NCBI GenBank assembly: GCA_003013855.2
Contig: ML058466.1
Span: 1,975,501 to 2,039,500 of the forward strand
Direction of reading: 5' to 3'
Length of the DNA stretch: 64,000 bases
Source of the DNA: Liriodendron chinense
Taxonomy: Eukaryota; Streptophyta; Magnoliopsida; Magnoliales; Magnoliaceae
Position numbers and translations under genes: made by a program. Positions 35,340 to 47,408 of this stretch are shown one piece after another; within the stretch, counting starts at the first letter, position 1, and each line of letters begins with the position of its first letter. The notes beneath the pieces are model-generated. The model did not search any database and was not told the DNA's origin. It worked only from the letters and a program-made list of their open reading frames with translations.

Positions 35340-35467
35340 CTAAGCCATCCACTCTCATAAATGCCCCATCCCCTTGCTATCATCATTTCCTTTTCATATA
35401 CCTTTTATGTCCCAAAGTCCCTACACAACAAAGGGGCCATACATAGCCACTTTCATTTGAGAAAGAA

Positions 35468-35513
<46 letters not shown>

Positions 35514-35944
35514 AAGATAGCAAAGAGAGTTGTGAGAAGAGAGTGACATTGAAGAAGGAGATCCACCCCCACCAAGACCGTCCAATTGACTATCCGACCC
35601 GATCCAACCGTCCAATTTCGGGTGAGTGCAAAGGGGGGACATAAACTCCCCCTTTTTCCTTATTTTCCCTTCATATTTTGGGCCCACAAGTGAGCCATGC
35701 TATGAGACAGCTTGCCCCGCACGCTGCCACAGTGTGGACCACCTTGTGTGGCCCACCATGATGCTTTATTTTCATTTTTCCCCATTCTTTGAAACACAAA
35801 GATCTAGATGAAGGATAAATACAAGGATTATCTTTATCCAAAGCTAATTGGGCCCACCATGAGATGGCCAAGCTGATCAATGGAGTGGATCTGAATGTGT
35901 GGACGCCACCAGTCAAAGATAAGAAAAAAAAAGAGAAAAAAGAA

Positions 35945-35945
<1 letters not shown>
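35340..35945. other. Non-coding stretch with (GA)n and (TA)n runs
   Basis: Includes a GAGA microsatellite at about 35463-35511 and leads into the (TA)n at 35946-35981 that borders the Mutator-like element. Short ORFs here are low-complexity artefacts. Confidence 0.5.
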
Positions 35946-35981
<36 letters not shown>

Positions 35982-36019
<38 letters not shown>

Positions 36020-36150
36020 AGCTGCGCAATGTTGCGCAGCTAACTTCATGCGCAACTCATCACGGCGTGCCTCCAAACTAGCTGCCGAGAGGGTTTGAGA
36101 GACTCTCTCTCTCAAACAATCACATTCCCGGATTTTAAGGGCTCTCTATT
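35982..36150 (+). repeat. Left terminal inverted repeat of the Mutator-like element
   Basis: (GA)n, then TCAGCTGCGCAATGTTGCGC, GGCGTGCCTCCAAACTAGCTG, GAGAGACTCTCTCTCTC (itself a hairpin), ending in GGGCTCTC. The reverse complement of 43838-44005. Confidence 0.8.
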
Positions 36151-36184
36151 TCTGTCACTCAGTATGAGGAAACTTTATGGGGGC

Positions 36185-36605
36185 CCACCGTGGATGTATA
36201 TGTCTTATCCATGCCGTTCATACGTTTTTACAATTTAATTTAGGTAATAAGCCGAAAGTTGAAGCATATCCAAAGCTCAAGTGGACCCTACCACAGGAAA
36301 CAGTGTTAATTGAACGCCTATGGTTGAAAACTTGTTGGTGGCCACAGGAGTTTTAGACCAAGCTGATATTTGTTTTTTTTTTTTCCATCATTCATCCATG
36401 TCTTTGTGACCTTATGATAAGTTTGGATGACAAATAACCATCATTGTGGGCCTTGGAAAGGTTTCAATGGTGGAGATCATTATCCTCATTCTTTAGAAAG
36501 TTGTAGTTCACTTGAGTTCTAGATATGCTTAATTTTTCTAGTCATGCCCAAAAATGAGATGATAAAACAGATGGACGGTGTGGATAAGACACATACATAA
36601 CAGTG
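36185..36605. repeat. Foldback-family full copy (inside left TIR)
   Basis: Left arm GGGGGCCCACCGTGGATGTA with TTATCCATGCCGTTCATACG; right arm GATGGACGGTGTGGATAAGA with ACATACATAACAGTGGGC. The centre contains TGGACCCTACCACAGGAAACA and a T-run at 36373-36384. Confidence 0.75.
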
Positions 36606-37249
36606 GGCTCCACAGAGTTGCGTACTCATAGCTTGCAGTATTACTTAGTACGCAATCCACTTCCGTACTCTTTAATCAACCTTGTGCAACGGCCTCCTTT
36701 TAGCCCCCACGCGCATTTTCAAGCGCCACACATATGCCACGCAGCAAGCGTGTCGAACATCTCAGTTATAGATATTGTGGGTCGGGCCGCACATTGAAAA
36801 GTAGCATACGCAAAACTCAGGCCAGTCAACTACTCAAGCTAGTCAAACGCGCTTGTTTAATCCGGACCGTTGGCAATTTTATCTAGACTGTCCATTCATA
36901 TCCTGCAGGTTTTGCTTTACAAATCCATAATTTCAACTCATGGGTGTTAGGTGGATTGCCTCATTAGTGGTAAAAAATGGTACTGCTAACTTGTACTGCT
37001 TTTGGTGATATAAAGAGCATGCATACCACCGACATTCAACCACAGGAAATGTGATGATATATAGCGGCCATCCATCTAGTACCATGAAATTCAGATTCCA
37101 TGCATATTGTGACGAGTAGTTGTTATGAGCAGATGGTATTAATTTTTGGGTTGTTGAATGCATCAACACAATAGATTGTTGATTTTTGGGTTGTTGAATG
37201 CATCAACACAGTAGACGTTTTCAGCCAAGTGAAACAATACGCAAACCTT

Positions 37250-37620
37250 CCAAATTCCAAACGTGAGGATTGAACATCCACATTTGAAATATTTGTGGGG
37301 CCACAAGAGTTTGGAATCAGGATAATATTTGTGTTTTCAGTTCATCCCACCAGTAGTGATGTTAAGAACAATATGGATGTCATATAAACATCACTGTGGA
37401 CTTAGGGAGGATTCAACGGTATTAATTTCCCTACTCACCTTTTCCTTTAGTGAGGCCCACTTGAGTCTTGGATCCGATTCATTTTTGTTCTCATGTCCTA
37501 AAACGAGCTCCCAAAACGGATGGACGGGGTGGATTTATTAGAAAACATCACGATGGGCCCCACCTAGGTTCCCAGCGCAGGAACTTCCTGCATAAGGCTT
37601 TCGCAAGAAATTCGCGTCTG
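37250..37620. repeat. Foldback-family right half, sister of 28430-28790
   Basis: Long near-identical match to the Harbinger-element copy: CATATAAACATCACTGTGGAC, GAGGCCCACTTGAGTCTTGG, GAGCTCCCAAAACGGATGGA, then CACCTAGGTTCCCAGCGCAGG. The left arm is missing here. Sequence on either side (36606-37240 and 37621-39080, including a (TA)n at 38171-38213) shows no gene. Confidence 0.7.
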
Positions 37621-38167
37621 AAGGCATGGCCCCCACTTTCACCTTCGCCTCACTCTTCCCACCAACGAAATTACTAATGTCCATTAATGGATCTAAAATC
37701 ACCATCGAATAGAATCTTGTCAATAAGAGGTGTGTTTTCAATGAATTAAAGATCTCCACCTTAAGAACTAGAGCTAGCAATGTCATGTGCCTCACACATG
37801 TGGAGGTGGTATCGGTGCTCATCTGGTGGTGCTTCATGTGGGCCTTATCATTCCTTTGGTAATCTCTCATCAGTTGCAATTTTGTTACTGGTGGCTGGTT
37901 ATTCCAATTGGGACATGCAACACTACCCAGAAGGCTAGATGAGGGATGCAATAAGTGAACATTAACCAAATTAGAAGATTGCAAAGACCAGGTGGGCCCC
38001 AAGGGTCTCGACGGCCCTTCAAAGTTTTAGGTGAGAAGCATTCTCAATGTGGTTTGGATTTATGCATCTTCAGTAGTTGGTGTAGGTTTACAATCCATGA
38101 AGTAGATTTTCCCTAGGAAGTCCCATTTTGGTCAGTCAAGGTGGCAATCATATCAGGAATAGCACTG

Positions 38168-38217
<50 letters not shown>

Positions 38218-39084
38218 CAGTTGAAAGACTTTGCAAATATCATTTCCAGATTTGAAGAGGGAGTCCAATGACTATAAACCATCTAAACCTGAAACAAATA
38301 AAAATTCATGTCCTTGTCCATCTAGATTGAAATAAGTGAGGGCATATTTTTGAATTTCGAAGAAATATAAACAAAATCAAGCTATATATCTCTAATCTCC
38401 CCCACAACCACCTTAAATTTTTTTTTTAAGGAATATTCAATATGGAAAAGCTAAAAAATAAAATGACATCGGTGAACAATCTGCAAGCTCCTTTTAATTT
38501 CAATTCCTTCTTTTCTGCACTTCAGAGATGAATAAATACACCCTCTTCACCATCTCTTTCCTGCACATCATAGAGTCGAGTACACACATTAAACCACTAT
38601 TTGGAGCTTGAGATAGAAAAGTGAAAAGAATGCATATATTCAAAAATAAATTGAAAAGAATGCATATATTCGAAAATCACCAATATTTGATAAGAATGTA
38701 CAATTCATCATATCATGCCCACAGTTTTCAATACCATAACCCAACTATAAATCTAGGATTGAATGAAATTATAGAAATGGCCACTAAGCTATGATCAATC
38801 ACTTTGGCAAATTTTTTCTCCACAAAAAGAAATCCTTGGTTCAGTGAGTCATGTACAATTGATTCTAAATTAGAAACAATGTTAAAAAAAAATACCAATA
38901 GAATTTGTCAGAATATCCACGATCACTGCACTATGCAGCTTCTTCACTGCAACCTGGAAAATAAAGCAAGCTCAGATTGTGTATATTTTTTTTGTTAAAA
39001 TTGTGATTAAAATAAGTTCAAATATGTGTATATATATATATTTTTTTTCATATTTAGGAATAAGAAATCCTGAATTAAAAAACT

Positions 39085-41416
39085 CTAATGGAAAAACATT
39101 ATACCATGTGCTGCATGCTCTATAACAGAAGTAGGAGCATCACGTAGTGCTGGACAATTTCTTTTGTCATGCTTCTTTCCACGTTTACCACAACCACTGC
39201 ATTTTCTTTGATCCTTTTTTTTATATCTCTTTTCTCTCTCTGGTATTATTCTCTTTCCAGTTCCTTTCGGTTTAGGCAGGTTTAGGATCATTGATTTTCA
39301 TTTTCTGCTTTCTAGTTACATTCCTTGTAGGTCTTCTTACAATTTCAATACATGGTTCCGACTCTATAGCTCGTACATCTCTTAAGACGTTATACAACTT
39401 TTCCTTAACCAAGAGATAACCTCGTTTCGAGGAAGACCCTTCATCAACAAGTAATCGACAAATCTGAGATAAATCGTTATGACGAAGTGAGATGGAATCA
39501 TCACAATCAACCTTAATAGATACCCCGTCGTTGTCATGAACAGAACCCACTCTTGCATATCGTGTCCATCTTTTCAAAATGTAATATTCTGGCAATAAAG
39601 GTATATGAACATGTCGAAGCACGCATAATATATGTCTACATGGTATACCTTCGAACTGGAATTTTTGACAACTACAAACAGCACGTTTTGTACTCACTTC
39701 ATATCTAACTACTTGGTCGTTGTTGTTTCCTTCTAAGCTTCCAACTTTGAATACCTTATAAATGTAAATATCATCGTTTTCCCTTTCACCTTCTGTAGCA
39801 TAATCCAGTCCTTCATATAGTTCGTCTTGAAATTTATAAAATAACCTCCTCGTGTATGTCTCACCCATTACTTTGTCCATTTCACACAGCGTTTTCAGCT
39901 TTGGTTAACTACCTATCGTTTTATGATCTGCAGCAAGCTCGTTATGCCTTTAACGAGCAACTGCCCTATCAAACCGAATAATGAAATCCATAAATGAATT
40001 ACGCTTTGAGACATAGCTGCGAAAGAAAGCATTCATACTTTCACTGCGCTGACTACTTGACATACCCGCAAAAAATACATGCCGTACAAATGCAGGTATC
40101 CATTTATGATGAACTGCATATATAGAGTTCAACCATGCATGATCTCAAATCATGCACGATCTCTCAAATCATTCCCTATCATCACCTTTTCCCAAGATTT
40201 TTTGAAATCTTCTGGTGTTTGCGAATTCCATACACAATCATTAAATGGCCGAATAAATTCATCCCTATGTGCGATAGCTCCTAATTTTTCAGGCACCTTT
40301 TGTATTATATGCCATATACAATACCGATGGAATGTATTTGGGAATACAATAGATATGGCCTTCGTCATTGTAAGATCTTGATATGTTATTATGGCTTTAG
40401 GTGGCTCCCCTTACATCGCTTTACGCCATGTCTCAAACAGCCAAATAAAAGACTCCGTGGTTTCATCATGTATGAAACCACATCCAAGAGTAATAGACTG
40501 CCCATGATGATTTACTCCTGTAAATGGAGTAAATATCAACCCATATCGATTTGTGTTATAAGTAATGTCGAAAACTATGACATCACCAAAATATTGGTAC
40601 GACTGACATGCAATCTGATCAGCCCAAAAACAGTGCAGTAAGCTATTCTCTCCATCCACCTTCACTTCATATTCAAACGTTGGATGCAACTCCATTTCTT
40701 CAAAATGTTCGTATAACATTTGTGCATCACGACCCTTGGATTTTTGCCTTTTATCCCTTTCATAATTCGCCAAATCCTTTTCAATGCAACCTACATTTTC
40801 GTATCCGCCCAACTGTACTGAAAGCACAGCCATTGTCTGTGTCGTCTTTATGTTGGAAGCTTGAAAATCGTCTTGTGAGTTTTTCTGCACTTTCGTTACC
40901 ATACGATGAGAGTTTAATAGATGCCTCTTACGAGGTGTGGCCAGGCCATGGCTATGCACCTCAATGAATTTTGTGACTATGTATCTAGAATTGAATTTTT
41001 GAAACGCCAAAGTCATGATAGCAGGACATTTATCTCTTGTTTCACCTCTTCTCCTTTTTACTTGGCCATTTTTCTTTTGTGCTTTCTGATTTGTCTTTCC
41101 TTCTGTCGCACATACAAATTTTTTCCAAACTACCAATTAATTTTCTTCTAATTCGATTCATCATCCATTTCACTATTGTTATCATCTGCCTTACTGTTGC
41201 TAACATACTTACAAGAGCTACTCCTAATACTAAAACCAGCACACCTTGCATAATTGTTGTAGAATTCATAGGCTTCTTCCAAAGAAGAGAACGTGGTTTT
41301 CCCTACAATTGGCTTTTTAGATTCTTCTACTTCGGGAATCCATCACTTCTAGAAACAGTTCCTTCACATGACTCAGACGATTTAATAGGATCCTCTCCAT
41401 ACTCATTCATTTTTTA
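39085..41416 (-). pseudogene. MULE transposase, FAR1/FHY3-related, broken
   Basis: Reading on the minus strand: start MNEYGEDPIKSSESCEGT near 41410; FAR1-type domain (LEEAYEFYNNYA and SIRSSS, 41290-41180, then KKNGQVKRRRGETRDKCPA near 41060); MULE core with VIVFDITYNTNRY, FTGVNHHGQSITLGC (40490-40570) and FPNTFHRYCIWHI; SSQRSESMNAFFRSYV (40050); SWIM zinc finger CSCQKFQFEGIPCRH near 39670; C-terminal knuckle CSGCGKRGKKHDKRNC near 39190. Such proteins catalyse cut-and-paste transposition, and domesticated relatives are FAR1/FHY3 transcription factors. Frame breaks near 41335 and 41140, and stops at about 40408, 39950 and 39905, inactivate it. Intact reading between stops indicates fairly recent death. 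Confidence 0.85.
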
Positions 41417-41744
41417 ATTAGTACGACCTATGACAAAAAAAGAAGAAGCTTTCTTAGAGCATTGTCCAAGTTGAATGGGGGTTGCTCATATTAAGTGGAT
41501 GGTGCACATACAAAATAATAATAAATCTCAGAATCCATTTTGGGCTGTTTGGCTTTTGAGGCCAGTGGCAATCGAAAAATCAGAAAATCCGGTTGAGAAT
41601 TGGGGTTTGACTCAGCTTGACTCAATGACACAAAACTGATTTGTGTGAGTCATTACTCAACTTAAAGTCAATCGAGTTTGTTTGATTGTCAAGTCCTAAA
41701 ACCTTGCTCATGCCAATTTTCTTTCATTTTTTTGTATTTTTCAA

Positions 41745-42540
41745 ATTTAAGATAACAAATCCCTAATAAAATTAAGATGAGGCATTTGTTAATTCTCAAT
41801 CAACTCAAAACCGATCAAGTTGGTCTCAGTCGCCCAGGCCTTAGAACCTTCCTCGTTCCTCATTTCTTTCATTTTCTTTTTATCTTTTTATCTCTTTTTT
41901 TAAAATTTAAGATTAATAAATGCCTAATTAAATTAAGATTAGGAATCACAAATTCCTTGAAAGCCCAAGGTGGGACCCATTGAGATGGGTTGATAACTTG
42001 CACATCCACACGTGGGGCCCATATCAATTTGTTTCAGCGTCACAATTATGGACGGCTGAATAGAGGTTGGCTGGGCCGAGCCACCCAGCGTTGAGTAGGT
42101 CATCACTCGTCTCAATCTCGTTCCAATGCACACATCTTTCTTCTTTTATCTTTCCTTTTTTTTCCTTTTTTTTTTCATATTTAAGATAATGAAGTCCCAA
42201 AATCGAAAAAACTAAAATCCCTAAACATATTAAGATTAGGGATTTGTTGATCCTCAATTCCTTGAAAACCCAAGGTGGGACCATCGAAATGGGTTGATAA
42301 CTTGTCCGTGTCCATCCACATATGGGGCCCATCTCAATTCGTTTCAGCATGGACGGTTGAACAGAGGTTGGCTCAGCCGAGTCACACTGAGTTGAGTGAG
42401 TCGTCACTCGTCGCAATCTCGTTCCAATATCGACATCCTTATTCTTTTTTTCTTTTTTTTCATATTTAAGAAAATGAAATCCTAAATCCGTAAAACCTAA
42501 AATTCCTAATTCTTAAATTCTTTTCTATAAGATTAATCCC
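41745..42540. repeat. Tandem repeat, period about 280 bp, about three units
   Basis: Successive units share ATTTAAGATAA-GAAATCC, AATTAAGATTAGG, CTTGAAA-CCCAAGGTGGGACC, GATGGGTTGATAACTTG and CGTCTCAATCTCGTTCCAAT. The clearest pair is 41941-42140 and 42236-42440. It lies between the transposase start and the right TIR. Confidence 0.65.
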
Positions 42541-42799
42541 AATGCCGCCATTAAAAGCCAATGGAGAGATATACCTAGAGGTTTGTTCCGTCAATGTCGA
42601 TGTTGATGGTTGCCCGAAAAATCCGAGGCGCTCTCGCAACTACGGCGATGGAGGGAGAATAGAAGGAGAGAGAGCGAAAGAGATCTAGATGGTTGAGAAG
42701 ATGGAGATGCGTTGGGGAGAGAGTGAGAGAGAGAGAGTTTGAAAGAAAGCGGACTATGTGGTGTGCCACTTCGGTGGTGTGTTGACGTCACCAAGTTTT

Positions 42800-43215
42800 G
42801 TGGAGCCCACCATGATGTATGTGTTTTATCTACACCGTTAATCCATTTGGAAATATTATTTTAAGTCAGTATCACAAAGATTAGATGGATCCAAATCTCA
42901 AGTGGACCACACCACAGAAAGCAATATGGAAAATGATTCTCACCGTTGAAACCTTTTTAAGGCCCATCGTGATGTTTATTTATCATCCAACCTGTTCATC
43001 AGATCACATGGACCTAGATGAAGGGAATAAACAAATTTGTAATTGATCCATAACTTCTATGTCCCTCAAGGTTTCAATGGCAGACGTATAATCCCCACTA
43101 CTTTATTTGTCGTGGTCCACTTGAACTTTGGATCCGCATCATTTTTGGGATAATACACTGGAATGATCTTGTAAAATGGATGGACGATGTAGATATAGCA
43201 CATACATCATGATGG
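42800..43215. repeat. Foldback-family full copy with GACGTCACCAA ends
   Basis: Left arm TTGACGTCACCAAGTTTTGTG then GCCCACCATGATGTATGTG; right arm CACATACATCATGATGGGGCC and TTGGTGACGTCATC. The outer GACGTCACCAA/TTGGTGACGTC pair extends the inverted repeat beyond the common core. About 415 bp, non-coding. Confidence 0.8.
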
Positions 43216-43344
43216 GGCCAGCTGCTATTGGTGACGTCATCCTACTATGGACATCACCACGCAATCAGCTACACAAGGCAAGCGACGAGCGACTTAGTTG
43301 TTAGCCTGGTGACAGCTTAGTGGGTGTTACCCTAACGGTGTGGG

Positions 43345-43785
43345 CCCACCGTGATTTATATTTTGTATATCCACATCATACATATATTTTCCCATCTCCT
43401 TTTAGGATGGGATCCAAAGCCTTAAGAGTATCCAAATCTTAGGTGGACCATAACACTAGAAACATTGATGAATAACCATTAATAACTTTTTGTGGGCCAA
43501 AATGTTTTTGGATCCATCTGGTCTTTTTATTGAACCTTCATCCAGATCTTCTTGACATTATAAACAGATTGGATTTCAAATAAACATTAATAAATCCTTA
43601 CCATGGGACCTTTGGAATTTTTAATGGTGAGTTGCTCAATCACCACTGTTTCTTATGGTGTGGTCCACCTAAGATTTGGATCTCCATAATGTTTGGTACT
43701 CTATTCTAAAATGGTATGTGGAAACGTATGAACGGTGTAGATATACAGAAAGTCATCAAGGTGGGCCTCATGGTAGTGGAAACAC
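43345..43785. repeat. Foldback-family full copy with extended termini
   Basis: Core from GGGCCCACCGTGATTTATAT to TCATCAAGGTGGGCCTCATG. Outside the core, AGCTTAGTGGGTGTTACCC (about 43313-43331) pairs with AACACCCACTAAGCTATTACC (about 43781-43801), so the full inverted repeat spans about 43305-43805. It abuts the right TIR of the Mutator-like element. Confidence 0.75.
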
Positions 43786-43837
43786 CCACTAAGCTATTAC
43801 CAGGGTAACAGCTAAATCGCACTTTGGAAATCCAGAG

Positions 43838-43979
43838 AGGGAGAGCCCTGAAAATCCGGGAATGTGATTGTTTGAGAGAGAGAGTCTCTCAAACCCTATC
43901 GCGCAGCTAGTTTGGAGGCACGCCGTGACGTTGAGTTGTGCATAAAGTTAGCTACGCAACGTTGCGCAGCTGATCTTTC

Positions 43980-44005
<26 letters not shown>
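43838..44005 (-). repeat. Right terminal inverted repeat of the Mutator-like element
   Basis: The reverse complement of 35982-36150, ending in (CT)n at 43979-44005. A (TA)n microsatellite follows to about 44068. Confidence 0.8.
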
Positions 44006-44070
<65 letters not shown>

Positions 44071-44149
44071 CCACTGGACAGCCAACGTCCAGAGGATGCT
44101 GCTGCCCAGCAGCGCTGGAGGGAAGCCCAGTTTGGGCGTTAACCATGGG

Positions 44150-45970
44150 CCCACTCGTGGGACCCACCTTGATACTTGTGTATTATCCATACCGTCCGTC
44201 TGTTTCTCCAGCCCATTTTAGGGCTGGACACCAAAAATGATGAAGATCAAGATCTCAGGTGGACCACACCATCGAAAACAGTGGAAATAATGATGCCCAC
44301 TATCGAAACTACTTGGGCCCACCGTGATGTTTGTAAACGTTTTTACCTGTCCAATATTAGACTCTATGGGTTCCTCATGATCTAGGGGAACTTGATGAAT
44401 GGCGTGGATCTTTCCCAAGTGGGCCCCACTTGATAAATATAAGAAAAAGAAGAAAAAAAAAAAGGAACGACCAGACGCTGGACGTTCACAGCGTCAGGGA
44501 CGCTGGAACTGTCTAGCGTCCAGCGTCAATGTGGCTGAATGGGTCCCCCACTCGTGGGACCCACCTTGATGTTTGTGTTCCATCCACGCCGTCCATCTGT
44601 TTCTCAAGTCTAGTTTAGGGCCAGGGCCCAAGTACGAACCAGATCCAAATCTTAACCAGACTGCACCACATGAAACAGTGGAGTAAATGATGTCCACTGT
44701 CGAAACTTCCTTGACCCACATTGATGTTTGTAGACCAATTTAACCACCCAATATGGGGCTCTTCAGGTCCCCCATGAGCTGGGGAATCTGATGAACGGAG
44801 TGGATCACCCTTATGTGGGCCCCACTCGATCAAAACCATTGAAAAAAAAGGAGAAAGAATAGAAAGAAAAAAGGGGGGGGGGGGGGGGCGCAAGGCTCCC
44901 AGCGTCAGAGTTGAGTATCTATCTCGCTACAGACGTGACGTCACCAAATTCTATGGGCCCCACCATGAGGCATGTGTTATATCCACACCGTCCATCCATT
45001 TGGGGGGATCATTTTAGGGCATGATCTCAAGAATGAGACAGATCCAAATCTCAGGAGGGCCCTACCAAAGGAAACAGTGGGGACAGTGACCCTACCGTTG
45101 AAACCTTCCTACGGCCTACCATGATGTTTATTTGAGATCCAACCTGTTCATAAGTTCACGCATGCACGAGAGAAGGGAAAGCAAAAATATCAGCTTGATC
45201 GAAAACTCAGTTGGGCCCACCTAGAATGTACGTGCTTTATCTATTCCGTCCATATGTTTTTCCTGCTCATTTTAGTGGCTGAGCCCAAAATTTGAGCATA
45301 TCTAAATGTCAAGTGGACCATGCCTCAGGGAAACAATGGGAATAATGATTTCCACCGTTGAAACCTTCCCAGGCCCTACAGTGATGTTTATTTGTCATCC
45401 AACCTGTTCATAATATGACATGGATATGGATGGAGGGGAAAACACAAATATTAGCTTAATCCCAAAAACTAATGCGACCCCAGGGGGTCCCACGCTTGCA
45501 GACAGCGTGCGTGCGTGCACTGCCCAGCTAGTGGCCCAACCTGTGGGTCCCACCATGATATATTTGATTTATTCATGCTGGCCTTCTGTTTTTCTATGCC
45601 ACTTTAAGACATGGCCCCCATAATGGGGCAGATCCAAACGTTAAATGGACCACACCCGCAGGGAATAGTGGTCATTGATGCCCACCATTGAAAACTACAT
45701 TGGGGCCACTGTGATGGTTATTTTCCATCCAACCAAAGGTTTTGGGCCCATCTTTGGGGTCCACCTTGATGGATGCATTGTGTAGCATGCCAATCGTCTG
45801 ACCGATGCGTGGGGCCCGATTTGAATGGGCTTCACTTAGGAAATTGTGGTGATTGAATACCTACCACTGAAACTTCCTAAGACCGATGATGTGTATTTGC
45901 TATCCGACTAGTGGGCGGGACCCACCATGGTCCTTCCTTTGATATATATGTTTTATCCGACTATTTTTGT
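44150..45970 (+). repeat. Head-to-tail array of foldback half units
   Basis: At least five to seven successive units in the same orientation start with CCCACC(T/A)TGAT-type motifs followed by a CCGTCC-T-TGTTTTTC-like segment: near 44160, 44560, 44957, 45215, 45548, and weaker ones near 45761 and 45920. Each contains the GGTGGACCACACC and GAAACAGTGG centre but no closing right arm. Spacing is 200-400 bp. A poly-G run sits at about 44873-44888 and GACGCTGG motifs near 44470-44530. Confidence 0.6.
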
Positions 45971-47408
45971 CGGCCTATTTTGTATGTGCAGGCCCAAGTA
46001 TGGGGCCGATGTGGTCTCAAGTGGGCTATGCCGTGAAGACCTTTACATTTCCAATGGGGCCCACAGTTCGGGTCCCACTCTCTGTATATATATTAGGCCA
46101 TTTAAGGCCAACATTACATGATATGTCTGGTAACATGCTACTTAGCTTGATAGGTCACATTGATAATATGCTTAGTGTAATGAATATTATGCCCACTCAT
46201 TTGTGCATACGCATCATATGTATGCCTGACTGTGGATGACGTTGAACATAGCCTATGCCTTACAGCTTGAGATACTTAGGGAACCCGTATGAGATAGGGT
46301 CACCCCACATGATCGCGCGGTATGCGCAGGTTTGGTGCATGGCTTTGACAGTATGACTCATACATCTCGCATTATGCATGTCATGATCAGATTCTCACCC
46401 CAGCGGCATCGGGGTTGTGACCACCACAGCCACATCGTGAGTGGTAGAAATGGACACCGAAAATATGTTCTAGCACTTGGGCGCCAAAGATGTCCTTGGG
46501 TGAAAGTCCCTAAACCCTGTAGTACCAGTAGGATGTTCCAATATATAGACCAAGTGGATTTATGAGCGCATGAGGGCCAAATACCAGTAGGCCGCGTCTC
46601 CCACTATGTCGGGGTTGGTTGGAAGGGGGTGTGACCTTACCTGCCCGGGTGCAGAGGGCTATATACTAGGTTGAGTCTGACTAGCTCGTGAATGGGTTCG
46701 CTATCGACGAGCTGGGTGAATTTTCTTGTATGTCATTGACGAGGCGGATAGTGAGGTCTCTTTCACTCGCTTGGTTATGTGCACGATGGGCTGCAACCAA
46801 TGTCAGGAGTGTACTAGACCCGGTGATGTCCCAGTTGTAAACCGTATGTTATATGGCAGTCGAGGATTGACATGCGCACATTGCATCATTAGCATATGAC
46901 ACTCGGCCATATAGGCCCCTTGCATTGCATAGCCTCGAGATGGCTAATGACATTCATAGACTTGGTAGTATAGCCTGTCATCATTTCTGTTTACTCTGAT
47001 ATCTATATACCTGCCATATGCATTACTCACACACCACGCACTCTCTAAGCTTCATAGTAGGCTTATGCACATTGTTTACGTGCAGGACATACTATAGCGC
47101 AACAGTATTGAGACAGGGGGGCGCATTTGATCTTTCAGTTATATATTGTATTTCCCTTTTTACAGCATTGTACTCAAAAGATTATCTTAGTGGATATGTG
47201 AAGTGAAGTTTTTGGTTTGGTACGCTTGTGGTTATGCTCATCCATAAAGAAAAAAAATTTACCATGAAAATCCTCCTTGTGGGATCCCAGGATCGGAACC
47301 TGGCGTATGGGAGCTAGGGGCCGAGAATGGGGTACTACGGAGGCTGTCGGCACCGGATTCAGCGGCTGGGAATTTAGTGAGCCTGGTCCCCGAGTTTGGG
47401 GCTTGACA
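45971..47408. other. LTR-like non-coding tail of the large insertion
   Basis: Sequence with no recognisable coding function, ending GGGGCTTGACA. Its composition and ending resemble the 3' part of a long plant LTR. All ORFs are short and without motif support. Confidence 0.35.

Larger units (their letters stand above)
35982..44005 (-). mobile_element. Mutator-like element with 165-bp TIRs and FAR1-type transposase
   Basis: Terminal inverted repeats at 35982-36150 and 43838-44005 are roughly 90 percent identical by eye. Each begins with a (GA)n run and then the palindrome GCTGCGCAA-TG-TTGCGCAGC. Between them on the minus strand lies a MULE transposase gene with a FAR1-type DNA-binding domain (39085-41416). 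Both outer flanks are (TA)n microsatellites, so a 9-bp target duplication cannot be read. Foldback copies sit just inside both TIRs. Pairing of transposase and TIRs is inferred from position. Confidence 0.65.
34955..47408. mobile_element. Large composite insertion in the copia internal region
   Basis: The left end TGTAACACCCGTACC and the right end GGGGCTTGACA look like the TG...CA ends of a plant Ty3/gypsy LTR, many of which start TGTAACACCC. The flanks TATAC and GCTCT do not form a target duplication, so the boundaries are provisional. It contains the Mutator-like element 35982-44005, an array of foldback half units (44150-45970) and an LTR-like tail (45970-47408). It may be a giant solo LTR enlarged by later insertions. 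Confidence 0.4.

Noticed and set aside
40608..41417. Plus-strand ORFs opposite the MULE transposase
   Set aside because: Antisense shadows of the transposase frame.
43912..44167. ORFs with long Tyr-Ile or Ser-Leu runs on both strands (also at 35834-36115 and 55619-55864)
   Set aside because: Low-complexity translations of (TA)n and (GA)n microsatellites.
34955..47408. Clean LTR retrotransposon call for the large insert in copia
   Set aside because: Only the TG...CA-like ends support it. No second LTR, primer site, purine tract or target duplication was found, so it is kept as a provisional composite insertion.
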